From: Guadua angustifolia
Lineage: Eukaryota; Streptophyta; Magnoliopsida; Poales; Poaceae
Assembly: GCA_036346375.1 (NCBI GenBank)
Contig: CM070514.1
Location: 12,366,463 to 12,430,462, forward strand
DNA length: 64,000 bases
Reading direction: 5' to 3'
The notes below the pieces were generated by a model. That model did not search any database, was not told where the DNA came from, and saw nothing but the letters and a program-made list of their open reading frames with translations. Shown piece after piece: positions 53,330 through 64,000 of this stretch (position 1 is its first letter; each line of letters starts with the position of its first letter). Position numbers and translations under genes: made by a program.

Positions 53330-53990
53330 TCGAGTTTCCTTGGAATGGTGGTTATTACGATTTATAGAAGGATTTTCGACAATTGCAAGGCCAATTACGC
53401 AATTGCTAAAGAAGGAAAAGAAGTTTGTTTGGACAACCGGATTTGAGAAGAGTTTCCAAGAATTGAAGAAAAGATCGACATCAAGACCAAGTGTTAGTTC
53501 AATGGACGACGCACCAAAGTTTTGATATTTACTACGATGCATCACGCCAAGGGCTTGGATGTGTATTGATGCAAAATGGAAAGGTAGTCGCCTATGCATC
53601 AAGGCAGTTAAGGCCACATGAAGGGAATTACCCGACGCACGATCTAGAATTAGCAACCGTAGTGCATGCCCTGAAGATATGGCGCCACTATCTCATTGGC
53701 AAATGATGTGAGGTGTATATGCACCACAAAAGCCTTAAATACATTTTCACCCAATCTGACCTAAACATGAGACAAAGGAGATGGCTAGAATCGATCAAGG
53801 ATTACAACATGGGAATCCATTATCATCCCTAAGAAGGCCAATGTAGTGGCCGATGCCCCGAGTCTGAAAAGCCATGGTCTAATCCGAAAGTAGAAGAAAG
53901 TCAAGAAGAACTATGTAAGGACCTTCAGAGGTTAAAATCGAAGTTGTTCCTCAAGGATTCAGAGCTGCATTAGAAGTAAAGCCTATCTTG
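53330..53990 (+). pseudogene. Tekay RNase H
   Basis: The start reads RFIEGFSTIARPITQLLKKE then FVWTTGFEKSFQELK, the RT-RNase H connection. RNase H proper is at 53491-53706: FDIYYDASRQGLGCVLMQNG, VVAYASRQLRPHEGNYPTHD, LELATVVHALKIWRHYLIG. A stop at 53704-53706 replaces the residue after GK. The remainder (..VYMHHKSLKYIFTQSDLNMR) is recognisable to about 53870. Confidence 0.82.
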
Positions 53991-54094
53991 GAAGATCAGA
54001 TAGAGAAGGTCAAGAATGATGAGAAGATCGAGAGAATCAAGGCCAAGATGGAGGAAGGACAGCAAAAGATTTTAAGTCGATTTAACAAGGTACA

Positions 54095-54802
54095 TTGTGG
54101 ATGAAAGAGCGTGATTTAGCGCACTCCAACAAAAAAGGAATTAAAGCAAATATTGAGGAAGCTCATGACTCCAAGTATTCGATTCACCCAGGAAGTGCAA
54201 AAATGTATCAAGATTTAAAAGAGAGATTCTGGTGGCCGAATATGAAGAGAGAGGTTGCTGAACACGTAGCACTATGTGATGTATGCCAGCGAGTCAAAGC
54301 TATGCATCAGAGGCCGGCAGGACTGCTGCAGCCATTGAAAATACCAGAGTGGAAATGGGAAGAAATCGGAATGGATTTCATTACCGGATTGCCAAGGACG
54401 CAAGGAGGTTATGACTCCATATGGGTTATCGCGGATCGCTTGACAAAGGTCGCACATTTCATACCAGTGAAGACCACCTACTCAGGAGATAAGTTGGCAG
54501 AGCTATACATGGCGAGAATCGTATACTTGCATGGAGTGCCAAAGAAGATAGTATCGGACAGAGGTACCCAATTTACCTCAAGATTTTGGGATAAATTGCA
54601 TACAGCAATGGGCACTCGCTTGAATTTCAGTACAGCTTATCACCCGCAGACGGATGGACAGACAGAAAGAGTCAACCAGATATTAGAAGATATGTTGAGA
54701 GCTTGTGCGTTAGCATATACATCAACTTGGGATAAATGTTTGCCATATGCAGAGTTTAGTTACAACAATGACTATCGTGCAAGTCTTCGATGTCACCTTT
54801 GA
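54095..54802 (+). CDS. Tekay integrase zinc finger and catalytic core
   Basis: 235 open residues; the ATG is nominal because the frame belongs to pol. The HHCC finger shows EAHDSKYSIHPGSAKMYQDL with CDVCQRVKA. The DDE core has MDFITGLPRTQGGYDSIWVI, VSDRGTQFTSRFWDKLH and YHPQTDGQTERVNQILEDML, so all three acidic residues are present. The frame is lost after LPYAEFSYNNDYR, near 54778. This is the best-preserved part of the element. Confidence 0.88.
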   Translation: MWMKERDLAHSNKKGIKANIEEAHDSKYSIHPGSAKMYQDLKERFWWPNMKREVAEHVALCDVCQRVKAMHQRPAGLLQPLKIPEWKWEEIGMDFITGLPRTQGGYDSIWVIADRLTKVAHFIPVKTTYSGDKLAELYMARIVYLHGVPKKIVSDRGTQFTSRFWDKLHTAMGTRLNFSTAYHPQTDGQTERVNQILEDMLRACALAYTSTWDKCLPYAEFSYNNDYRASLRCHL

Positions 54803-55409
54803 AGCATTGTATGGTCGACCTTGTAGGACGCCGTTAAATTGGAATGAGACTGGTGAGCGTCGTGTCTTCGGACCAGACATACTTCAAGAAGCCGAAGAGC
54901 AAATAGCACTGATCAGAGAAAGGTTAAAGATTGCACAGTCAAGACAGAAGAGCTACGCAGACAACCGCCGTAGAGATTTGAGTTTTGAACCGGAGGATTA
55001 CGTGTATCTCAGAGTTACGCCGCTTAAGGGAGTCCAGAGGTTTCACAAAAAGGGTAAACTTGCGCCAAGATATGTAGGGCCATTTAAGATCATAAGTCAG
55101 TAAGGGCTTAAGTCGCTACCACCGGAGTTACCACAAATACTAGCAGAGTGCACAATGTTTTTCATGTATCGCAACTCAAGAAGTGTCTCCGTGTGCTCCG
55201 AGGAACAAACGCCATCGAAGAAGTTGAACTACGGAAGACTTGACTTACAAAGAGCAACCGATAAAAATTTCGACACAATGGATCGGAAAACAAGAAACAA
55301 GACAACCTGGTTTCAGCAGAGTTCAAGGAGCAACCACACAAAAAGTGAAGCCACCTGGGAACAAGAAGAAGATCTGAAAAAGGAATTTCCAAACCTATTC
55401 TATAGTTAA
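54747..55409 (+). pseudogene. Tekay integrase C-terminus and chromodomain
   Basis: Positions 54780-55103 contain FEALYGRPCRTPLNWNETGE, RQKSYADNRRRDLSFEPEDY and KLAPRYVGPFKIISQ, the GPY/F domain, ending in a TAA at 55101-55103. A downstream piece reads LPPELP, a stretch ending DRKTRNKTTWFQQSSRSNH, and SEATWEQEEDLKKEFPNLF. This matches the chromodomain end of Tekay pol (..HT.EEATWERE..L...YP.LF), which is thought to target insertion to heterochromatin marks. Confidence 0.78.
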
Positions 55410-55438
55410 GCCTCTAATCTCGGGGACGAGATTCTGTT

Positions 55439-55450
55439 AAGGGGGGTAGG
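55439..55450 (+). other. Polypurine tract of the Tekay element
   Basis: AAGGGGGGTAGG lies directly upstream of the 3' LTR, preceded by the clade-typical GGGGACGAGATTCTGTTAAG phrase. Confidence 0.88.
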
Positions 55451-55452
55451 TT

Positions 55453-58400
55453 TGTAACGTCCCGAATTTTGGCCAGATTTTAAATTTTAGAGTTATTTGA
55501 ATTTTTATGAATTAATCAACCTTTATTTGCATTTAATTGCATTTAATTGAATTTATCTAATTTTTCTGGGATTTATTGGATTTAATTGAATTTATTTATA
55601 TCATTTTCTTGAGTAATTAAATACCAGAAAATGTAATTATCAAAAATTAAAACTAATATTTTATTTTAGCTCAAAATACTCTGAAATATTTTCTAGAATT
55701 TTTCTAGAATTTTTCGGTATTTTTAGTGCCCCAAATAAATACTTTGAATTTCTGCTTTATTTTTATTCAGAAACCCGGAAAATGGCTAGCTACAGTGTTG
55801 GGCCGCCCAACACTGTGCTCGACGGGAAAAACCCTAATCGCCGCTGATCTGGACCGCTTGATCGATCCAACGGCCGACGCGGACCGGACGACCTCGGATC
55901 GGTCGCGCGATCGACCGCACCGCTGCCTCTCTGCTGGTCAGCCGCGATTTGATTTCAAGTGATTTGCGCGAGTTCCAAGGCATGTCCGGAGAAAGAAGTA
56001 CACCCCGAGCTCAAGACTTCCCACCGGTCATTTCTCATCTCTCTCGCCACCATCCAACAGAGCACGCGATTAGCTCGCCAGAGTTCACACTCTTCCCGCC
56101 GGTTTTCTTCGTGTTTCGCCGGTTCGCCGTTGCCTCCGCCGCAGCCGAGACCTTCCCGAGTTCCTCGTGATCACGCCAAGACCGCTGGTTACCTCTTCCG
56201 ACCGGAGGCATACGAAACGCCGCCGCCTGCGGTCATCTTCCTAAGTCCGCGACCGCCGCCAAGATCTTCATCGACTCGCAGGCAACCTCACCGTTCGATC
56301 TTCATCCGACGCCCAAGGTAACGCCACGAGGCTTGTTAACAGTATCGCCGTAGACTTTGCGCCGTCGATTCAATCCAACGGTCGAGAGTCAATCGTATGC
56401 GTGGCTTGATGGTTCGTCGTGTGTGTCGCCTTCGTTGGTCCAGTATCAGCCGCGGGCCCACTTGTCGATGGGAGGATCACGGCCGTCAAGGCGTCGGCGT
56501 GACGCCATCCGCCCACCTATCGCTGGGTCGAGGGCGACGTGGTTCACTCTGGTGCCGACACGTGTCGAGCCGTGGGAAATTAGCCGGAAAATCAGTGGAA
56601 AATAGAGGATTAATTCGGTTTATTCTTTTATGAATTTTCAGAATATTGTAAAGGCTATAACTTTATGCTTTTAACTCGGATTTGAGTGATTCCAGTGCCC
56701 AAAATTTGTAAAATGTGAACTATTTAATGGTGATTTTTATTTTATTTTTAGAATTTATCTTACTGTCTGTATAGTGTGTTTATTGTGTGCTTGCTTGTGC
56801 TTAGTAGACTCGAGTCGCCGGTTTCGCCGAGGAGAATTTGAAGACTGTCGCAGAACCTCGACTGAACCAACTCCTCTTCGAAGGCAAGTCATGCTTTGAC
56901 CATATTGCCCCTAGAATTTAAAATATATTTTGATTCAACTATTGCATGCTATGTTAAGTATAAATGATGTTGTTTAAATGGGATCAATAGTTACAATACC
57001 CATCTTGTTTATGCCACCTTGATTATAATGTTTATAGGCCCCAAATCCTTGTCCACCCTAAGATGTTTAATATGTTGGTTATTAATATGACGCCAACACG
57101 GAGGCTAGACCGTGATAGTTGCTTAGTCCGCTTGTATGATGAATGAATTTTAAATAACAAATGAATATTGCCTAAACAATTATGGAACGATTTTTGTAAA
57201 AGTACGATGATGTCATATGATGGAATTGGGATAGTAACCTGTGTGGTGCTATTCGTGAATTGATGTGAACAATGGCATGTGTTGCTTAAATATAAACATG
57301 GGGTGGGGAAATGTTTTGGACTGGGCAGTGGCAAGAAGGCTTCGTGCTGTGGGCCTGTGGCAATGGGTCGATGAAAGAATGTGAAGGTCAGGTGCCGAGA
57401 TGAATAAAATGGTTGTCTTGCCCGACAGCTTAAGGACTTAACCTTGCGAGCCTTTGAACCGAGTTCCGTGGTACAACCACTTGTCCTAATGGGACGGACC
57501 TAGTTAAGTAGGTTTCTGACCTCTTTCCTTTGAAACCTTCGGGTGACAAAGGCACATCGATGCAATCAGAGGAAGCGCACTGTGCTACGGCTTGGTACCC
57601 ATTCAACAGTATTTGCTCTGCCTAAACTTCGCCTCGAGTGAGGGAAGTGTTAGAAGGAAGTGTCTGAGGGGTTCATCGGTCAAATGTTAGTCTCGAAAGA
57701 CTTTGTTACAATCAATCGCTTATGTGGTGAACGATCGATCCTGTGGGTAAAGTGTACAGCCTCCGCAGAGTGTGTGTGTGAATCTATTCAATAGCCGTGT
57801 CCATGCAGATCGACATTGCTCGTGATTACAAATAAGGGTTAGATTTTATAAATAAAAGATGTGGGATGGGTGGTCGTGTGTCAAGGAATCAAATTAGGGC
57901 TCAGTGTGCCAAAACCCTTGGAAAAGAATTGAGAAATTAATTATTCATAATATTGATTTTACCGCCTTCAATCTAATAAGGATTACCTATTAAAAGAAGT
58001 GTCGCTTATGCAAAATAACCAAATAAGCCTTTCTTTGGAATAAGCCATGCATGTAGTAATAGAACCGCATTGTGCATGACTTGTTGAGTATGTGTATACT
58101 CACCCTTGCATCGACAAAAACCTCGTAAGAAGAAGAAGCCGTGCAGCTTTGGAATGAAGAGTTCGTCAAGGTCAGAGGACTAAGGGTTGGGCCGCACTCA
58201 AGAGCTCGTGGTCATGAAGAGTTCATCGCTACTTTTGCTTCCGCCGATAAACCCGCTTATTTGATATTTATCGCTCTGCTGCATGGCATCGTAAGGTGGC
58301 CATAAGGCCATGTAACTCGTTATTATTAATGATTGAAGTACTTTATTTACTTAATTCCGCTGTGTATGATTGTGGTACTTCAACCTGTTTATCCTGTGTG

Positions 58401-58470
58401 TACTAGCGTGATCCTGGACTAGTACGGAATACACAGAGTGTCCGAATCCGTGAAAATTCGGGGCACGACA
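55453..58470 (+). repeat. 3' LTR of the Tekay element
   Basis: 3018 bp, partner of 46783-49791, with the hairpin repeated at 55792-55816. The two LTRs are near-identical over long runs but differ by clustered 1-4 base gains and losses. Confidence 0.92.
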
Positions 58471-58475
58471 CCCTC

Positions 58476-59125
58476 CCTCAGTTTAGAAAATCCCACACCT
58501 TGCGTTCCACACAATTTCAATGGGTTTCAACCCCCAAAACCATACCTACTAGTTGATACGGCTAATTTTAGTCTAGTTCTAGGTGGGGAAGCCCTGCCAC
58601 AGATTACAGAGCATATGGTCCGGCTTCTCTAGAGGTAATGATGTAATCTCTAAGGTTCTTGTAATCTTTCATATTCTAGTCGATTTGATTTCTAGTGGCT
58701 CCTTCTATTTCTTTGCAATTGTCTAGTTCATGCAATATGTTTGCTTCCAATCTATTAGATCAATAGGTTGTATTAACTAGTCAGTTTGATCGTTGTGCTT
58801 GCAGCGATCTAGTAGAACCTTGTATGCTAGTTTATTACCTTGAAAATAGATTGCTCATACGTTAGAAAAATTCATACTAAAACAGGGTCAACACGTGATT
58901 AGTGGTGATCGCACTAGTGCATAGAGATTAGAGAGGAGCAACCACTGGCAACTAATTTATGTTTCGTCTTGTTCTTGATTCATAGACATGATAGATAGAT
59001 GTGTGGGGTGTATAGTGTATCCGTAGTGGTTGTGGTTCAGAACTAGTATGAGTGTACAATAGAGGTATACTTTTATGTCACTATATGATTTTAAAGGCAT
59101 CTTGCGAAATGCCATAATAGCACCT
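58476..59125. other. Spacer between Tekay and Tat elements
   Basis: No gene recognised. AT-rich, single-copy-looking sequence with no long frame. It continues the stretch interrupted at 46777 and may be the downstream part of an old LTR. Confidence 0.4.
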
Positions 59126-59744
59126 TGTCGGTGTTTTTCGTCGGTAGGATTTCTCCCAGGATGGAGAATAAGGTTCGGTAGAGGGCGTCTTCGCGGTCGG
59201 ACACCCTAATGGCTCTCCCTCGAGGGATCCGGGGGTCAACAGATCAAAGAACACACCAATGTACCTGTGTTCGGACCCCAAGTGGGTAATGTTCTATGTC
59301 CTGCTAGATCTTTGTTGATGTATATTGAGCCGGTTACAATGCTTTTCCCTCAGGTTTTCTGCTCATTTTTTGCTCTCTTTTTCCTTTTCTTTCCCTCTCA
59401 GTTCGTTCCGCCCCCTCTTTCATGCATCAGAGCTCCCTTATGTAGACTAGGCTAGCTCAGGCAGGTGAGAAGGTGACATCATACTGATCTACGATTCATT
59501 TATTACACCCATCACTGTAGTCCTGTCCCCCAAGCCTCATTCTCCGTGCCGCTGTATGGCTTCGCCCGGTCCACCCGGGATGTGACTTTCCTGCGACAGG
59601 TTAGGTGTGAGGCGTCAGAGGTATGGGACGTCGTCGTGTCAACAGCAGAACTCTTCGTAATCAATGGCTCTGACACAGCATGTCAGGGGAAGGAGACTTC
59701 GAGGTGAAGCCACCTTCTCATCCTTTTGGTCACCCGCGGGTCTG

Positions 59745-59950
59745 GCGAGTAGGGCTCGACGCCTCACCGCCACCAGCCGCCACGGGGCGCACAGACGGGC
59801 GAGGGGTGGGGCTCGACGTCACCGCCGCCAGTCGCCACGCGGGTTTCGGTCGCCGCATGAGTGGGGCCTCGATCGTCACCGCCGCTAGGCCACCACATGG
59901 GTCGGCCGCCCAATGAGTGGGGCTCGATCGTCACCGACGCTGTGCCACCA
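59745..59950. repeat. About 55-bp minisatellite beside the Tat 3' LTR
   Basis: Four diverged units with GGGGC(C)TCGA(T)CGTCACCGCCGC, at about 59752, 59811, 59867 and 59919 (period 52-59 bp). It accounts for the overlapping frames 59664-59916. The position in the 3' untranslated region repeats the arrangement in the Tat-like element at 30.2-30.8 kb. Confidence 0.6.
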
Positions 59951-60185
59951 GTGGTCTTACTTGTCTGCATGAGAGGGTAACTCGTGTAAAGTACGCCGAC
60001 AAGAGACCCCGGGTCCGCCCCGAACGCGCTAGTTTCTTTTTAGGCCTCATTTAATGTCGGTGCGTTCTCGATGGACCCACCGCTTCGAAAGTACGCAACT
60101 GCCTCCGCCCCTCCCCGCTCGCCGATTTTTCTTGACTCAAACGCCGTGGTACTTTCGCCTTTTCGTGAACTGTCTGTGAGGGGCC

Positions 60186-60196
60186 TATATATACGC
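60186..60196 (+). promoter_or_regulatory. TATA box of the Tat antisense gene
   Basis: CTATATATACG lies about 105 bp upstream of the apparent start of the antisense ORF. It is on the strand opposite to the element's own transcript. Confidence 0.5.
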
Positions 60197-60296
60197 CAAG
60201 ATCCATGACCAACGGTTCACGCTTCTTCGATTCCTCAAGACTTTGCTCTTTTGCCCTTTCAACTCCCCATCTAAAGATCTTGCTCTTGCTCCAATG

Positions 60297-62447
60297 GCAT
60301 AATCCTTTCCATCTTCGTCGACAGGAGAGGGTGGCGATGTTTCCAAAATCGCGCCGAGGGTTCCTCCACCTTCGCTTATGGAACCTCGCATGCATGGTGC
60401 GAACCCGGGAGATCGCTGCGTCTTTGCTCGGGATTATCAAGGGCTCGGTGCCGCCTTTTCTCCGAATTCCTCTTCACCGTCCTCCATTTCTACGAAACCC
60501 ACCATCTTCATCTCACTCCCAACACCGTCCTCATCCTCTCCACCTTCGTGTACCTCTGTGAAATGTTCATGGGGGTGATGCCGAATCTCCCTCTTTTTCG
60601 GTACTTCTACATCCTTCGCGGCTCCACCGATGGAGGGATCACGGAGAGCTGCCATTTTCGTCTCCGCGACGGGTTGGCCCCCCGCTACATTCCCTTCCAG
60701 GCGAAGTCCAACTGGAAAGCGTGGTGGAGCGACTGGCTGTAGTCGGCGACGACAGCGGGGTTGACGCTCTCGGGATGCTCTGCGCGCGAGAGTTGGAGCT
60801 CGCCCATCGAGGAGACGGCAGAACTCCTGGCGATGGCGGCCCGCATCAACTGTCTGTGAGACGCCAGCCTGACCAGGGCACTGGTAATCCGAGATTTCAT
60901 AGCCCGGAGGATCAGTCCCCTTCGTCGACGTGCCTGCCCTACATGGCAGTACACGGGTGACGACGACATGACCCGCACGCACCCGGGCCGTAAGCTCCTA
61001 TTCTTCTTACGAATACATATTTTCTTTTGTGGTCGCCATCAACCAACAATCTTGTCTTCCTTTTTCCACCAGACGCAGGGAACTTGGACGGCCCCGCCAT
61101 CTCCAAATGGCTGGCCGGACTGCTCCCGCCAATGCCGAGCGGCCTGGATTTTCTCGCCGGGGCCCGGCCGCTCTGCGATCTGGAGTCCGCGGAGCGCCTT
61201 CGGATCGTTAAGCTGTTTCCAGCAATGGACTCTACCGGCCCTTCGGCGCTGCTGGCCCGTGGTCCCTTGGTGATTAGGGATCCGGTCCCAGCTGACGATC
61301 GAAACGCAGGCAAGCGGTCGTGCCCTCCGGACGCCACGGGTGCAGACCCCAAGAGGCCTCGCATCGAGGACCGGACTTCTGCCCCGTCCAGTTCCACCGT
61401 GCCTCCGAGCACAACTGAAGCGATGAGTCCTTCGTCAGGTGCGGCGATGTCGTCCGCTCCTTCCACGGCGCCGTCGACCTCTGCTGCCCCGATGCCGGCG
61501 ACGACTGCTGCCACAACGCCGGCGACTATGCCGCCGCGATGTCGATTCCTCCAACACCTAGAGTTCCTGTCACCGCACGGCAGGGCGAGTTTGAACTCCC
61601 GATGGCTTCCTTCAGCTTCCGCTCGCCTCCCAGGGTGGCTCCTCCCAATGCTCCGGATAGACAGACGCCGCCTAACCATCAAGCAACGGGGACCCGGTCC
61701 AAGTCTCGCTCAAGGCCACCGATGCGGCTCAGTAGACGCCACGGCGCAAGACCTCCATCCTCCCCACTCAGCACCTCCTCGCCTTTTCTTCCCAAATTTA
61801 GCGGCATCGCTCGTTTAACTCGGCAAAATGCTCGAGTCTTCGGGCGCCCTCCTCACCGCGACCACCCAGCGTGGAGTCCAGATGACTCGACAGATGGCGA
61901 CGCTTCAAGAGGAGCGGGCGCAGGAAAGGGAGAGGAGCGAGGTTTTGCCGGGCGCAGGGAGGGCGAGAGGGGCAGCCTCGCTGTTCGCACGGAGGCTAAA
62001 GCGGCGCAGCGGTGGGCTAAGGATGAACTGCGCCGCTCACTACACAACTTCAGCGTGATGCTTCACTCGGCGTACCAGCGCATGGCTAGGAGTTTGCAGC
62101 CGCTGGGGGTGGAGTTGAACGAGCAGCTGAGCCTTTCTTCGGCGATACAAAGATGAAAACCGTGATCACCTGTTGCCGAGGCGCCACCACCTACCCGCCG
62201 CTTTGTCCGCCGCTTCCGCCGAAGGATGGCAGTTGCGGCCGCCACGGCGAGTACGTCGGCCGGCTCTCACGATCACCGCAACTCCTCCTTTGACCCCATG
62301 GCTACCGTGATCAGGATTGAAGGCAACGAGGCCCAGGCGTAAGCACGTGCACGAGAGGCCTCAGAGTACATCACCGGGCTGATGACGGTGGAGGACCCAG
62401 ACCTCGACGCGGCGATGGCGGAGGCAGAAGTTGAGGAGGTCACCTAG
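60297..62447 (+). pseudogene. Antisense ORF (aORF) of the Tat element, with an intron
   Basis: It starts near an ATG at 60295-60297, but codon 3 is TAA. The first exon carries a PF04195-type domain (putative gypsy-type transposon protein): VLHFYETHHLHLTPNTVLIL, VYLCEMFMGVMPNLPLFRYF, CHFRLRDGLAPRYIPFQAKS, WKAWWSDWL. It is followed in other frames by LVIRDFIARRISPLRRRACP and TWQYTGDDDMTRTHPGR. A good intron follows (donor GTAAGC at 60990; acceptor GACGCAG ending 61078). The second exon has WLAGLLPPMPSGLDFLAG, a Pro/Ser/Thr linker and RMARSLQPLGVELNEQL, then SFDPMATVIRIEG, to a stop near 62447. Frameshifts near 60455, 60742, 60860 and 61545 break it. Function is unknown. Confidence 0.68.
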
Positions 62448-63185
62448 CACATCCAGATTGCCAACGACAACTGATGGCCTGGGCCGCTTTCCTTGTTTTC
62501 TTTGCTTGTCTATGATCCTATACAAACTCTTTAGTCAAGTTAATGAAATTATCATCTTTTGCCTTTACCTGAATGTTTGCTTGTCTGCGTTTGGTTGCGT
62601 TTGCTCAACTCAACCATCGGGCGACCAGCCCCCGGCCTTGCCACGATGCGAACTTGAACGCTTAGGTTAGGTCAATGCTTCGGCGCTTCTTTGGTGATCG
62701 CATGCAACTGCTACAAACATAAACAAAAGTTACGCAAGACACGCAGGATGTAGACAAATAGAGTCTTAAGTCCCTGTGCAAGGTTGTCACTGGCCCATGC
62801 CCTTTCGGAACTTAGATCCTAGTGATCTCTCGGAACTAGACCGCAGCGCGGCGCGGCAAGGCAGCAGGTCCCCAGAGTGGTTTTAGGCCAGCGGTGTCCG
62901 CGGTGACAACCCGGGGTGTACCTGCCGCGTTTGAACACCGTGCCAAACTCGCCCTCCGGTCGCCCATCCTTGCTCGACGCTAACGCTGGGTGTCTCCCTT
63001 TATCTGCAAGGAGCTGTTAGGTTACTAGCGCCCGTGACAACCACGCACAACCCGACCCAACAGGGCGTAAATACGAAAGACAGATCGATAATACACAATG
63101 CAAACAACTTATCTTGATCACAGGCCGCCGCTAGTCGACTCTCGAAGGAGAGTTCTCCCTAGCCGGCCGAGGCGAAAGCAAACCG
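62448..63185. other. Non-coding spacer between Tat pol and aORF
   Basis: This lies between the 3' ends of two convergent genes, pol on minus and aORF on plus. No coding sequence recognised. Confidence 0.5.
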
Positions 63186-63199
63186 ACACTTACAACTTC

Positions 63200-64000
63200 T
63201 CATGGGTAGAACTTCAGAATAACCCAAGTTGTGGGAGTTCGCCCTCTTGGTCGCCCTCAAGGCCAACTGCATCACCCCGGTCGAGAGACCGAGACCACCT
63301 TAAAGGGACCCTCCCATTGGGGAGATAGCTTTGTTGCACCCCAGCATGCGTTGAATTCTCACAGAAGACCAGTCACCCATCGCCAGTGTTCTTCATGGAC
63401 CCGGTGGCGTGGTACCACCGAGACTTTGTTGGTACCGAGCAGACGCAAGGTCGCCTTGGCCGCATGCCTCCTCCGTATAAGGTTGACTTCTTCTTCATGG
63501 TGGTCTTCCTGCCCTCATCGAACGCCGAACGCTGGGGAGCCGAGCAACAGTTTCTGGACGAAGGACGTTTTCTACCCTATAGACCAGGAGGAAGGGTGTT
63601 TCTCCAGTCGCCCGATTTGGTGTGGCTCGAAGCGACCACAACACAACCGGAAGTTCTTCCATCCATCATGCCCCTCTTATGGAGCCGATCAAATGCTCTG
63701 GTCTTAAGGCCCCTCAACACCAAATACATGGCGCCTCCGCGGCATTATTACTTCCTGATGGGCCATCGGCAAAGCATACCTTGGTGCCCATCTCATCACA
63801 AAACCCGTGAATGCCGCTACCGGTGAATTGAGTGTCGTTGTCCGTGATGATGCGATTGGCACTCCAAAGCGGTAAAGATTCCGCATGAACTTGATAGCAA
63901 CGAAGCCATGATGGCGCCGCATCGCATCGGCTTCAACCCACTTGGTAAACTTGTTGATGGCGATTTAACGATGGGTGAAGTTTCGTGGGTTCATGAACGG
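63200..64000 (-). pseudogene. pol: Tat pol, integrase core and C-terminus (frameshifted, partial)
   Basis: The minus strand enters from beyond 64000 with INKFTKWVEADAMRRHHGFV and AIKFMRNLYRFGVPI, then ITDNDTQFTG and GFCDEMGTKVCFA, giving the integrase core with its second catalytic Asp. Near 63665-63550 it reads WMEELPVVLWSLRATPNRAT then GETPFLLVYRVENVL. The GPF block is at about 63310 (KLSPQWEGPFKVVSVSRPG), and pol ends with TTWVILKFYP and a TGA at 63202-63200. These are the standard Tat blocks in order. Several frame changes separate them. The plus-strand frames 63231-63826 are shadows. Confidence 0.78.

Larger units (their letters stand above)
46783..58470 (+). mobile_element. Tekay-type Ty3/gypsy chromovirus, full length, degenerate
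   Basis: 11.7 kb with 3-kb LTRs (46783-49791 and 55453-58470) and TSD CCCTC (46778-46782 and 58471-58475). The LTRs run TGTAACGTCCCG...GGGCACGACA. A perfect iMet primer site TGGTATCAGAGC is at 49796-49807, and the PPT AAGGGGGGTAGG at 55439-55450. Gag, protease, RT, RNase H, integrase and a chromodomain follow in plus orientation. Very long LTRs and a C-terminal chromodomain place it in the Tekay/Del clade. Many small frame changes disable it. Confidence 0.92.
59126..64000 (-). mobile_element. Tat-type Ty3/gypsy element, 3' part, runs off the window
   Basis: On the minus strand the pol integrase end (64000-63200) is followed by a region holding a plus-strand antisense ORF (60297-62447), a minisatellite (59745-59950) and the 3' LTR, whose end ..AAAAACACCGACA is at 59126. 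The ACACCGACA terminus equals that of the other Tat element here. Pol before the integrase, and the 5' LTR, lie beyond 64000. A TSD cannot be checked. The LTR's other border, somewhere between 59700 and 60050, is not clear. Confidence 0.78.

Noticed and set aside
63231..63826. Plus-strand frames of 146-158 residues at the right end
   Set aside because: They are antisense shadows of the Tat integrase, whose motifs are clear on the minus strand.
1..64000. tRNA, rRNA, snRNA or bacterial-type operon features
   Set aside because: No cloverleaf, rRNA or snRNA core was recognised. The primer sites resembling tRNA ends are only 11-13 bases, and the gene structure is eukaryotic.
1..64000. Integrated pararetrovirus sequences
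   Set aside because: Every RT-like segment sits with an integrase or LTR pair of a copia or gypsy element; no movement-protein or coat-type block was seen.

Overview
The window is plant nuclear DNA from a large-genome grass. The evidence is the retroelement content: a Sirevirus-type Ty1/copia element, Tekay- and Reina-type chromoviruses, Tat-type Ty3/gypsy elements with antisense genes, and an hAT transposase of the RICESLEEPER kind. tRNA-iMet primer sites are present, and the one host exon carries an organelle transit peptide. The species cannot be fixed from this sequence. Almost everything is mobile DNA; the only convincing host gene is the first exon of a DCL-like (DUF3223) protein at 12.55-12.83 kb.

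Layout. 0.6-5.9 kb: a minus-strand Reina-like gypsy element (TSD TAAAA). 6.7-8.5 kb: a cluster of TRIM-like miniature LTR elements, one inverted LTR followed by three direct LTRs. 8.9-14.3 kb: LTR and MITE debris, a long-TIR MULE-like element (11.63-12.51 kb) and the DCL-like exon. 14.35-35.81 kb: one plus-strand Tat-like element without a recognisable pol (TSD CTTCT). It was split by a minus-strand Sirevirus (18.13-29.64 kb, TSD AGGTG) and by a 3.1-kb solo gypsy LTR (31.21-34.36 kb). 35.8-40.3 kb: MITEs, an AT-rich minisatellite and a small hAT element. 40.35-46.06 kb: a complete hAT element (TSD GAGGCAAC) with a broken transposase. 46.78-58.47 kb: a plus-strand Tekay-type element with 3-kb LTRs (TSD CCCTC). 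59.1-64.0 kb: the 3' part of a minus-strand Tat element with a plus-strand antisense gene and the integrase end of pol, running off the window.

Most interesting signal. The Sirevirus LTR carries ten 15-bp palindromes (TTCGGATAGTCCGAA and variants). They are arranged as five pairs; members of a pair start exactly 21 bp apart, pairs repeat every 67-69 bp, and the array ends about 43 bp before a TATA-like box. The same palindromes at about 21-bp spacing recur inside the element, next to a second TATA-like box, ahead of an accessory ORF in the env position. This looks like an element that reused its LTR enhancer to drive its own extra gene. A solo gypsy LTR nearby carries an independent array with the same CGGATAGTCCG core at 21-22 bp spacing.

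Limits. Most element ORFs are broken by stops and frameshifts. LTR pairs that are otherwise near-identical differ by clustered small indels, so some breaks may be consensus errors. No RNA genes or CRISPR arrays were found.
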